Assembly (NCBI GenBank): GCA_029747585.1
Contig: JAPEVF010000530.1
Location: forward strand, 1 to 31,751
DNA length: 31,751 nucleotides
Source: Pleurotus djamor
Taxonomy: Eukaryota > Basidiomycota > Agaricomycetes > Agaricales > Pleurotaceae
Direction: 5' to 3'
Positions 1 through 9,123 of this stretch are shown in pieces. The position numbers and the translations under genes were made by a program. Positions within the stretch are counted from its first letter, which is position 1. Each line of letters starts with the position of its first letter. Below the pieces are notes generated by a model. The model saw nothing but the letters and a program-made list of their open reading frames with translations. It was not told the DNA's origin and made no database searches.

Positions 1-200
1 TGGTATTCAACAACCAACCAGGTACTAGAAGATTGTATTCAACAACAAAGCAGGTACTATAAAGATGTATTCAACAACAACATTGGTACTCCTGGGATGG
101 TATTCAACAATGAACTAGATACTACATGGATGTAATCAACAATATCCTTGGTACTCATATGGTGGTATTCAACAACAAACCAGGTATTGCAAGGGGCATA
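1..200. repeat. Tandem repeat, 32-33 bp unit, about 6 copies
   Basis: Six degenerate copies of a unit containing GTATTCAACAACAAA and then GGTACT start near 3, 35, 67, 100, 132 and 165, so the period is 32-33 bp. The array continues past the left edge of the window. It lies downstream of the 3' end of the KDZ transposase remnant, which is transcribed away from it, and is followed directly by the TGTGGGAAA repeats. It is non-coding and is probably a subterminal or terminal repeat block of a DNA transposon. That role is inferred. Confidence 0.85.
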
Positions 201-204
201 GATA

Positions 205-360
205 TGAATATTGAGTGTGGGAAATTATTATTGACTGTGGGAATAATCTACTGACTGTGAGAAGCTCCTATACAAATAGTGGGAAAAGCGGTCAGTAAAT
301 ACTATTGATTGTGGGAAATATTTGTTAACTGTGGGAAAAAATATATTGACTGTGGGAAAT
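205..360. repeat. Short interspersed array of TGACTGTGGGAAA words
   Basis: Seven copies of a word close to TTGACTGTGGGAAA begin near 211, 231, 251, 276, 305, 325 and 346. Most are spaced 20-21 bp apart and all point the same way. Very similar words occur inside the long-TIR element (about 12038-12530, and inverted at 13336-13387) and twice near 28083-28120. Short words repeated in direct and inverted orientation near element ends are typical subterminal transposase-binding repeats of CACTA-like DNA transposons. That reading is an inference here. Confidence 0.75.
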
Positions 361-432
361 AATGTCAACTCTTAATAACTCAAATAGACTCTATGGATGA
401 TATATATAATCCTAACAAAAGTCCATGGTATA

Positions 433-1571
433 CTACAGTCCCAATGACAAGTTATTACCATTCAAGGTAGGCAACCAAATCATCAGAAACTTCTGACGGA
501 GAGCATCACATATCTTTGCGTGACGATACCCATATGCACCCAATGCCTCCACTAGCTCCGGCGAACATCCAACCCTACCCTTCTCATAGACATGGGACCA
601 TTCAGCCGCGTTCCAGTTGAGGTAGGTGGCAACGCGGCGCATTTCCTCAACGACAAGGTCAACCTCTTCTGACCATTGTTGGGCACGAGCATGAGACTTC
701 ATCCACTCAATACGCAGTGCTTTAATTTCAAGCAAAGAGTCAGAGCATGAAAACATTGACTACAAAAGCAAAACCAACCTTCACTCGTTTCGGGGTCGGA
801 CGAAGCCGTTGTATCAGGGCGGTCACGTGAAGACAACCGGCGCCATATCCAAGACACCTCTCGGGAATTCTTCTGGTCAGTTGGTTGGCGTTTAGGGAAG
901 GTAATGTCTTCGTTTTGAAGTTCCGGGTAACAACCCAGCCACGAACCCTGAGGGTCAAGCTTCAGCAGGGCCTTTCGAGTGGCACGGTAGCAATCAGCAA
1001 CAACGGCGATCTTGCCTTGGAAACGATTGACAACAGCTTGAGTCCGAGTCTGAGAACTTTGGCTGTGATCTGCCTTCGAGTATTTGTACTCACGAAGGCT
1101 GGCTTTGATTCGCAATAGGCGGCGTATTTCAATGATGGAATCGTGAAGCTGAGCGAGGTGAAGGCAAGATTCCTTCCCTTGAAGTATCTGCAGTGTTGGG
1201 GACGGAGGGAAGGAGGAGGGAAGAAGGAGGGGAATACGTTCGGGATCAAGTGATGGCGGATGTTCAACATGGATCGAGGGCATGGCAAGGGCTTGTGAAC
1301 GGCGCCATGTGGTAATTTGGCGGGCCAGTGCATTTTGTCGTTCTTGAAGGGCCGCGGTATCGGATGTTGATTGATCTTGTGAATGATCACGGATAACTCG
1401 TCTATGAGAGAGCAAATCAGTGAGACATATCATGTAACAATGTATAGGAAACATACAGAAGTCCCTCGAGTTCGAGACCTCTATACAAAAACACATTACC
1501 CGAAACGTCAGTCGACGGCAGCGTGGCATCTTCACTTGCAAGGTCGAGACGGGTAGCTGACATTGTCTTGC
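433..1571 (-). pseudogene. C-terminal remnant of KDZ-type transposase gene
   Basis: Three exons splice in frame on the minus strand: 1571-1457, 1401-779 and 719-433 (stop). The introns are 1456-1402 (55 nt, GTATGT..TCATAG) and 778-720 (59 nt, with a CTGAC branch-like site). From the first in-frame ATG at 1563 the product is 338 residues. It has the pattern I associate with the C-terminal third of Agaricomycete KDZ transposase / CxC2-type proteins: a 'RGLELEG' segment, 'LQERQNALARQI', a YRATRKALLKL segment, 'WIWRR', and the distinctive 'RIEWMKSHARAQQWSEEV' with 'EEMRRV' near the end. The N-terminal cysteine-cluster region and the catalytic core are absent, and upstream DNA is AT-rich and non-coding. 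I therefore call it a truncated copy although the remaining frame is open. The start is uncertain, because a CCTTCCTTAG acceptor at about 1572 suggests an upstream exon that is now lost. Confidence 0.7.
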
Positions 1572-2065
1572 CTAAGGAAGGCATATGTTACATCAGGAAA
1601 AACTATTTTGGGCAAAAGCTGAAAAAATCCCATGTCAGAAAGTAGTTAGTATCTAGAGCAATCTGGAGTAGATTAAGGAAATAAAAGCGATTTCATGATC
1701 TTTGGATTAACAAAATTATTGATACACCCGCTTTCATTCTGTTTATCAGCTTTGAACAGATTTAATTGTTATGCAACTGTTCTTTATCTATTTTCAGTCG
1801 GTTTAGTGTGATTTAAAAGGACATTAAAAATAATGTCAGTACTTTCACAGGAATTCACACGATTTCAGAAGAACATACTATATATGTCTCAGCTTTAGCT
1901 GGCTTTTGTAGCTTTTGTAGCTCTTGTGGCCTTTCACACAGTCTGGCATCATAGAAAATTTTATTAGCCTCCTTGCTTATAAGTTATCCAACAATATAAA
2001 TATAATTAGAGATAGAAGATGTGAAGAAAACTCTTTGGTATTAAAACAATTTGTGCATTATAGGG
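1572..2065. other. AT-rich non-coding stretch
   Basis: No convincing coding sequence on either strand. The only structure I see is a small triplication of AGCTTTTGT around 1893-1922. It separates the KDZ remnant from the palindromic junction at 2066. Confidence 0.6.
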
Positions 2066-2135
2066 GTGTGGGAATTTTTTNGCTCATCGTTTGCGCAACT
2101 AGTTGCGCAAACGNTGAGCAGAGTTTTCCCACGCC
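2066..2135. repeat. Inverted repeat with 38 bp near-perfect palindrome
   Basis: Positions 2082-2119 form a palindrome centred on ACTAGT (between 2100 and 2101) with the core TTGCGCAACTAGTTGCGCAA. The only non-matching position is N2114 opposite T2087. Outside it, GTGTGGGAA on the left mirrors TTTTCCCACGC on the right. The outer word resembles the TGTGGGAAA repeats at 205-360. It may be the fused end of a DNA element or a MITE-like insertion. The stretch 2120-2407 holds no gene. Confidence 0.8.
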
Positions 2136-2156
2136 TCCTCAACGATGAGCAGAGCA

Positions 2157-2208
2157 CAATTCACATATCAACGCTTAAACAACAATTCACATATCAACGC
2201 TTAAACAT
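2157..2208. repeat. Direct duplication, 26 bp x 2
   Basis: Two adjacent copies of a 26 bp unit beginning CAATTCACATATCAACGC lie at 2157-2182 and 2183-2208 and differ only at the last base. A CGATGAGCAGAG word just upstream (from 2144) also repeats the right arm of the palindrome. This is a recent local tandem duplication with no coding content. Confidence 0.9.
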
Positions 2209-2407
2209 CTTATTAGACATTCTGGTTTTCTTATGTGTATATAGATAAGCTTTTAATATTAGAAAATATTAGTGCAATCTTCATAGCTTGTAGAAATAAC
2301 TAATGAGTTCGTGTTTGGCCTGGTAAAGTCTGGTTTATTCGGAGACTAAATAATTAATGGTCCGCTTGAGGCCACATATATCATGACTTCCACTTCTATT
2401 CTTCCTC

Positions 2408-3166
2408 TGTAAGGGCAACTCCTTAGGGGCTTAGGGGAAACTCCTAGGTGGAGGGAATCCGAAGTGTATTAGTAACGAATGGTATAGGTAACTACCTACT
2501 CACCTAGGTGGAGGGAATCCGAAGAGAAAAGGCTAAGGATTCCCCACCACCGAAGGTGGCTCTATATACTAACTATGGACAGTACCTAATAATTATAAGT
2601 AATATGTAACCTAACATGTGTTCTACAGCATTGCTGTAGAGTGCGCAATAGCACCGAATCCCAAGTGAACGGCGTTTGTGTTCGTACGGGATTCAACTTG
2701 TAAGAAAGAAAGGAGAGAAAGTGAAGGGAGAGAAGGGAAAAGGAATGAGGGATTGGCGAATCCCTAAGTGACGAATGCAGCGGGGTTCGGGATTCGTCCG
2801 GGATTCGACATGTGTACAAATGTACAAATGTACAAGTCCAAAGGGTGGCGGGGTTCGACTGGGATTCGAGGTTGGCAACTTGTGATGGGCATATCTCCTG
2901 GGGCGTTGTAGATTAAGGAAAGCCCTTGCAGGAGGATAATAGTATAGGTGTATACTACCTCCTGCAACCTTCAGAAGATTGATACGGTCACTTATGGAAG
3001 TGGGGTTGGGCGACGAAGGATGGTGATGGGAGCGCGCGTGTTGCGAATGGCATTCGCACCGGGATTCGGGATTCGACCGGGGTTCGTGACAGCGATGGTG
3101 GGCGGAGAGACCTGTAAGGAGGTGGAAACAGAGGGGCTAGGGGTTGGAATTGAGTGTCCCCTTACA
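2408..3166 (-). repeat. 3' LTR of Ty3/Gypsy element 1 (LTR A, 759 bp)
   Basis: The copy is bounded by TGTAAGGG and CCCTTACA, an inverted-repeat LTR edge of the TG..CA type. It aligns along its length with LTR B at 8354-9123. Next to it at 3167 is CTACCCCCCCTCCTAG, which on the minus strand is the purine-rich GGAGGGGGGG polypurine tract expected just upstream of a 3' LTR. Inside are two copies of CTAGGTGGAGGGAATCCGAAG (about 2444 and 2502), a minus-strand TATATAG at 2561-2570, three TGTACAAA-like units near 2814-2835, and the hairpin at 2926-2967. The end of the gag-pol ORF reads into this LTR. Confidence 0.92.
2926..2967. other. Conserved hairpin in LTR A
   Basis: TTGCAGGAGG pairs with CCTCCTGCAA (10 bp). 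Inside it TAGTATA pairs with TATACTA (7 bp) around a GGTG loop, with a 4 nt bulge on one side. The identical 42 nt structure is at 8883-8924 in LTR B. In element orientation it lies in U3, upstream of the TATA-like site. Confidence 0.85.
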
Positions 3167-6100
3167 CTACCCCCCCTCCTAGATGCGGCGTCTCGACGCA
3201 TAGGTTCGTGTTTCTGTCGCCAATTATAGGTGGCAGCCTTCAAGTCCTTCTTCTTTCGCCATATGTTGTGAACGGCGTTCGCAGCTTGAATGGCGTCGGG
3301 ATTCGCCTTGTGGAATTCCGCAATCTTCTTCTTCGCGTTACCCAAGTTTTCAACCGGTTCCCAAGTGTCTGCTTCAATCCCGTGGCCTTTCCAGTGCACA
3401 AGGTATTGAAGCTTCTTCCATCTTCCAAAGCGTCGACTGTTCTTGATAAAGTCNACCTCNTATTCTTCTTCGCCNTCNACAAGTTCNGGAGGCGGCGGGG
3501 TTCGTGGTCTCCGGGATTCGATTGGGTCCTCATCCCAAGGNGTCAGCTTCACAATTGGGAATACCGGGTGGAGGCGGGATAGGGCTGGTGGCAACTCGAG
3601 ACGATAAGACATCTTTCCAACCTTTGCAAGAATCTTGTATGGGCCTAAGCGCGCATGTGCAAGTTTCTTGGAGGGTTGATAAAGATTAATATCGGACGAG
3701 TCGAGCCAGACCTTGTCACCGGGATTCAGATGNGGCATCGGCGTTCGGCGTTGGTCATAGTACCTCTTCATGTCNTCCTGGGCTTTGGCAATGGCAGACT
3801 TCGCTTCTTCAACAGCGGTTTTCATCCGGGATACNAACTCCTTTGCTTCTTCAACTCGACCACTGGTCCGGGGTTCNAATCCCATGCGNGGATGNCGGCC
3901 AGTGTCGAGGATGAACGGCGTTTGCTGAGTCGTATTGTGGATGTGGTTGTTGTATGCGAATTCCGCCATTGGCAAGAGTTGAGCCCAGTTGTTNTGACGC
4001 TGATTCGTGTAAGTCCGNAGGTACTGTTCCAGTTCTTGATTACACCGTTCAGTCTGACCATCTGTTTGAGGATGGTAAGACGTNGATGCTGCAAGTTGAA
4101 TCCCGAGTTTTTCGTAAATTTCCCGCGTGAACTCTGCAATGAACTGCGTTCCACGATCTGAGACAACGGCGTTCGGAAGCCCATGGAGTTTCCAGACATG
4201 CTGAAGGAACAAGTTGGCCGCACCCAATGCCGAAACGGTGGTGTGTGTCGGGATNAAGTGAGCTCGTTTACTGACATAGTCAACCACATTCATGATGGCA
4301 TCATAACCATCAGACTGAGGGAGCTCAACNATAAAGTCGACACTGATGCGCTTCCACCGCTCTTCTGGGATTTCCAACGGCGTTAGCTCTCCCAACGGCA
4401 TTCGGCGTTGAGGCTTGGTGCGAAGACACAAGTCACAATGCTTGGTGTAGGAGCCAATGTAGCGAGAGAGGTTGGGCCACCAGTAGTTGCGGGATACGAG
4501 TTCCAATGTCTTGAAACGACCAGGGTGTCCAGCTACCTTGGAGTCGTGGTGCTGTTCAACAATACGGCGTCGAAGATCTCCGGTATTCGGCACNTAGANT
4601 TTGCCTCGAAAAAGCAACAGACCATTGTTTTCTTCCCATTCTGAACCCCGAACGGCTTTGCGTGAACCCCGAAGCTTTTTGACTTCAAGAGCGGCNTTNG
4701 CAACAGGTTCTTCCAGAGTCCCAGAGCGCAATCCCGCGCGGATTTCACCCAGAATACCTATTTCCTCCCCTTCCAACGCCGTTTCGACTGCTCGAACGGC
4801 GAAGAANGCGGGTTTCAGNAGTACTTGNTTCTGGTTGTCGTCCTTTCCATTGCCATGGTCAGCGCGGCGGGATAGAGCNTCGGGTTTCCCCATAGAACGG
4901 CCAGGTCGGTGNTGAAGAGTGAAATCGAAGCGGGATAGATAGAGAGACCATCTAGCTTGACGGCGATTGAGTTTCTGCGCCTTGGTGAAATACTCTAGAT
5001 TTTTGTGGTCAGTCCATATCTCGAACTCTGATTCAGCACCTTCCAGGTAATGCCGCCATTCTTCAAGTCCACGAATAATTGAGAGCATCTCTTTATCGTG
5101 AATCTCGTAGTTGCGCTCTGCCAGGGATAGGGATTTGGAAAAGAATGCCACAGGATGCCATTTGTCNTCCTCGGGGTTCAACTGCGAGAGAACGGCGCCA
5201 GTTGCAAAGTCTGAGCTGTCAGCCTCAAGTCGCCACGGCCGGGATTCGATGGGAGCCGCNAGGATGGGTTCAGAAGTGATGAGTCCCTTGATCTGCTCGA
5301 ACGCCGTTCGTTCGCGACCTGTCCAAGTCCATTCTTTGGCGTTCTGGATGTCGAATAGCGGTCGAGCGATGTGCGAGTAGTCCTTCATGAAACGCCGATA
5401 GAAGTTGACGAAACCCAAGAAGGACTGGAGTTCAGTCTGATTCCGGGGTTCAGGCCAGTCTGCNACACCAGCAATCTTGGCGGGATCCATCTCGACTNTG
5501 CCTTCAGAGACAACCACTCCCAGGTATTCGATCTTGGTCTGTTCGAACTCACATTTTTCAGGTCGAAGATAGAGCTTGTTGTCTTGCAATATCTTCAAGA
5601 CTCGCCGAAGCACTTTCCGGTGTTCGTCTCGGGATTCGGTGAAGATGAGGATGTCATCCAAGTAGATAACAACCACACCTTCAGTAATCAAATCCCGAAA
5701 CAAGTCGTTCATCATGGTTTGGAAAGTGCCNGGGGAGTTGGTGAGACNGAAAAACATGACAAGGGGTTCGAAGAGACCGCGGTTCGTCCTGAACGCCGCC
5801 TTCCATTCATCGCCTTCCTTGATCCTGACATTGTTGTAGCCCCAGCGAACATCGAGCTTGGTGAAGTAGCGCGCNTTNTTCAACTTGTCGACAAGNTCAG
5901 ANATGAGCGGGATTGGATACCGATTCTTGATAGTCATGGAGTTCAATTTTCGGTAGTCCTGCACAAGTCTGAGAGAACCATCTTTCTTCTTGATGAAGAA
6001 TACCGGGGACGCCATTGGGGATTTCGAAGGGCGTATGCGACCGGTATTCAAGTTCTCTTCGATGAAAGCGTCGAGTTCGCGCTGTTCGACTGGGGACAAG

Positions 6101-8250
6101 GGATACACCTTGCAGTTGGCTGGCTCAGAACCATCAACCAACTCAATGGCATGGTCCCATGGTCGGGATTGGGGAAGTTCGTCGAATGCCTCCTTGGCGA
6201 ATACCGACTCGAACTCCGTAAAGAGGTCTGGGAAGTCNGCATTCCGGGATTCGGCAGCCTTGTTCTTCTGAAAGGCGATCGCAAGGCGTTGGGAGATGGT
6301 TTCGGAGGCNCGAATTTCCATGGATCGAATCTGAACGGCGTAGTCCGGCGTTGGAGGCGGGATTGCAGAGAAGAGACGATCTCCGGCATTNGGNTCATAG
6401 ACATCTGGGTCATCAGAGTCGTCTGTCTCCAACAGCGCAGGCAAGTCCACCGGTTCGTCGTCAATGAACGGCNTTGGACCNAGTCGGCATTGGCGCAAGT
6501 GTCGGGATTCGCGATGTCGAATACGGCGAATCTCTTTGAGTTCCTCTCGGCAAGTACTGCAAACTCGAGGGCAACGGCTCATTTTGACTTCTTTGGTTTG
6601 CCAGTTGACCTCNGGGTTGTGTTCCTTGAGCCAAGAGTAGCCGACAATGATATCTTGCTTGCCAATGTTGGTGACNGCGAATAGCGCCCGCTCAGAGTGA
6701 TCCTTGTAGCGCAAGACCAAGTCCACAACTTCACGAATGGAGCCTTCCTGATTCATGGTGCCGTCNACNTTGTAGACCGGGATTGGGGATGAGAGAGGCC
6801 TTGTCGAAAAACCACATTTCTCAACATAGTTGGGGTGGATGAACAATCCCGACGCTCCGCTGTCAAGGAGGGCATGCAAATGGAAGCGGGATTCGGTATC
6901 GGTCGCTTGAACGGAGATGTCCATGTCCAACGAGAGAGCGGACGGCGTTGCAGAGACTTGAAACCTCTTGGGTAGTCGTTTCTCCCAGCCAGGCCTTCGG
7001 GTTTTGGGGGGTGTTGGTACACCTTTGCTTTCCTGCGGGGTATCGGGATTCGCTGGTGNAGGTGCGGGATTCGTTTCTTCGGGATTCNTTTCCGTTACCA
7101 CACTTGGCTCTTCCACAGGGAGGCAGGAGAAGCGGTTAAACGCCGTTGACGGTGTACCAGGGATTCGTCGGCGTTGGGGCAGTTCCTTCGTCTTGTCTTT
7201 GACTTGGGGGTTCGTCTTGGTGGACCGTGACAGTTTNTCCAGCAGGCGTTCGGCCTCTTCCTTGGTCATATACTGCAAATCAAAACGGCAAGGGCAATCC
7301 CTGTCTTCGTGNTNAGTAGAATTACAACGAAGGCATTGGATCGGGATTGGCCGGGGTTCGTGATGGTTGATTGCAGCAGGGATTGGGGGAGAGGGAGGTG
7401 CTTGTTCAGGGAGGTCAACGGNNNTNTCCAACGGCGTTCGGGATTCAGCAGCGCGGAACGCAGTGTTCGCTTGCATGTTGTTCCAGATGGTTTGTGCTGC
7501 TGTGTACCAGCCGATGGTGTNGTCGTCTCCNGGATTCAAAACCGAAGATTCTGCGATTTGGTCTTGAATGCCGCGGTGAAGACCTTTCCTGAACTTGAGT
7601 GTGAGCTGAGCACCAAGGGGGTAGTCTGCTTGGTCTGCCANTTCCTGGAACTCGTCTAGGTATTCGTCAAAGGTCCGGTTGTGCTGATGCCAGGTCGATG
7701 ACTCGAGTTTAACTCGAGCCAGCTCCCTTTCATTCAGAGGAAAGAACCGAGATTTGAANGCCGTTTCGAACGCCGTCCAAGTAGTGGTGTTGGCGGTATT
7801 CATTCGAAAGCATCGGTTGGCATATTCCTGTGCACGACCTTTGGAGAAATACGAGAGAGTCCAGAGAATNCGGGCTTGGTCGCTGACGAACAAGTCTGGA
7901 CGGAGTTGGAACCAGATGTTCACGCTGTTGAGAAAGTGAACGCCGTTCGCCCTACTGCCGTCGAAGGCTGGAGGGTTGGCGGGTTTGAGTTTCTCACCGC
8001 GTGGGGCCGGGATTCGAACCGTAGACGGAGGAGTGACCGGGGTTGGAGGTTCAGCCATGGGTGGAGATGGCGAACGGGGAGGGAGTTGCATGCGAGCTGC
8101 AATGGCATCAAGGGTTTGAGATATTTGCGCTATCGCAACACCTTGTGAGTCTGCCAATGCCGCTTGCTTTTGCAAGTCCGACCACAAGATACTGAGTGCT
8201 TGAACGGCGTTCGCGGGCAAGGCGACGGGCTGTCCAGGCATTGAACTCAT
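2992..8250 (-). CDS. Ty3/Gypsy chromovirus-type Gag-Pol polyprotein (element 1)
   Basis: A single 1752-residue ORF on the minus strand starts MSSMPGQ at 8250. The approximate domain order is:
- Gag, 90-255
- CX2CX4HX4C zinc knuckle, 306-322
- aspartic protease with LLDSGASG, catalytic D about 463
- reverse transcriptase, about 715-900, with QDYRKLNS and the YLDD active site at 863-866
- RNase H, about 1005-1120
- integrase with an HHCC zinc domain (about 1234-1277) and a D,D-35-E core (D about 1307, D about 1366, then E in QTDGQTE)
- GPY/F module, LGPYKI, about 1544
- chromodomain with YLVHWKG and DTWEPVENL, about 1606-1640

All catalytic motifs are present, so the copy was active recently or still is. 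The product copies the element's RNA and inserts it in chromatin, and the chromodomain probably guides targeting. Many codons hold an N. The last residues are encoded inside the 3' LTR. Gag and Pol are in one frame with no shift. Confidence 0.96.
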
Positions 8251-8504
8251 GGTTGGGTAGGGAGACGCAAGAGTAGTATTCGTTGAAGAATCGGGATTCG
8301 TTCCGGGATTCGAGAACGAATATACTGGTGCGTAGGGGGTGAGCCTTTTCTACTGTAAGGGCAACTCCGAGAGGGGCTCAGGGGAACTCCTAGGTGGAGG
8401 GAATCCGAAGTATATTAGTCATAGCTAGGAATAGCTAAGTACCTACTCACCTAGGTGGAGGGAATCCGAAGAGAAAAGGCTAAGGATTCCCACCCACCTA
8501 GGGC

Positions 8505-8516
8505 GGCTCTATATAC
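8505..8516 (-). promoter_or_regulatory. Putative LTR TATA box of element 1
   Basis: On the minus strand the sequence reads GTATATAGAGCC, a TATA-like element. It is conserved in LTR A at 2561-2570. It sits about 150 bp before the internal edge of the 5' LTR, which would place the R region just downstream. This is inferred from sequence alone. Confidence 0.4.
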
Positions 8517-8882
8517 TAACTATGGACAGTACCTAATAATTATAAGTAAGATGTAAAGTAACATGTGTTCTACAGCAATGCTGTAGAGCGCACAATAGCA
8601 CCGAATCCCGACTGAACGGCGTTCGTACGGGATTCGACTTGTAACGAACGAAAGAAGAGAAGGAAAGTGAGAGAAAGAGAAGAGAGAGAAAAGGGAAAGG
8701 AGTGAGGGATTGGCGAATCCCGAAATGACGAATACAGTGGGGTGCGGGATTCGTCCGGGATTCGACATGTGTACAAATATACAAATGTACAAGTCCGAAG
8801 GGTGGCGAGGTTCGACCGGGGTTCGAGGTTGGCAACTTGTGATGGGCGTAGCTCATGGGGCGTTGTAGATTAAGGAAAGCCC

Positions 8883-8924
8883 TTGCAGGAGGATAATAGT
8901 ATAGGTGTATACTACCTCCTGCAA
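8883..8924. other. Conserved hairpin in LTR B
   Basis: This is the same 42 nt stem-loop as at 2926-2967, with all 17 base pairs and the GGTG loop kept, while nearby LTR bases differ between the copies. Its role is unknown. Confidence 0.85.
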
Positions 8925-9123
8925 CACTCAGAAGATTGTTACGGTCACTTAGGGAAGTGGGGTTGGGCGACGAAGGATGGTGATGGGAGCGCGCGTGGTG
9001 CGAATGGCATTCGCACCGGGATTCGGGATTCGACCGGGATTCGTGACAGCGATGGTGGGCGGAGAAACCTGTAGGGAGGTGGAAACAGAGGGGTTAGGGG
9101 TTGGAATTGAGTGTCCCCTTACA

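Larger units (their letters stand above)
8354..9123 (-). repeat. Shared LTR B (770 bp): 5' LTR of element 1, 3' LTR of element 2
   Basis: The ends are TGTAAGGG and CCCCTTACA, like LTR A, with the same internal duplicated CTAGGTGGAGGGAATCCGAAG words and hairpin. On its right at 9124 is the same CTACCCCCCCTCCTAG polypurine tract and a second gag-pol internal region. One LTR therefore serves both elements. This head-to-tail sharing is expected from LTR-LTR recombination between copies. The bases inside the internal region next to it (8353 downwards on the minus strand, GTAGAAAAGGCTCACC) contain no obvious TGG tRNA primer-binding start. Confidence 0.92.

Noticed and set aside
1..200. CRISPR-like array of evenly spaced repeats
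   Set aside because: The repeats are contiguous and degenerate with no separate spacers, and the window is clearly fungal. The same applies to the 33 bp palindromic arrays.
699..1541. Reading 699-1541 minus as one continuous 280-residue protein
   Set aside because: Its first and last parts are intron sequence. Splicing at 1456-1402 and 778-720 joins family-typical segments in frame and replaces the atypical ends.
2948..8148. Plus-strand ORFs across the retrotransposon (for example 5371-6684, 437 codons)
   Set aside because: These are shadows of the minus-strand gag-pol frame. The domain motifs are all on the minus strand.
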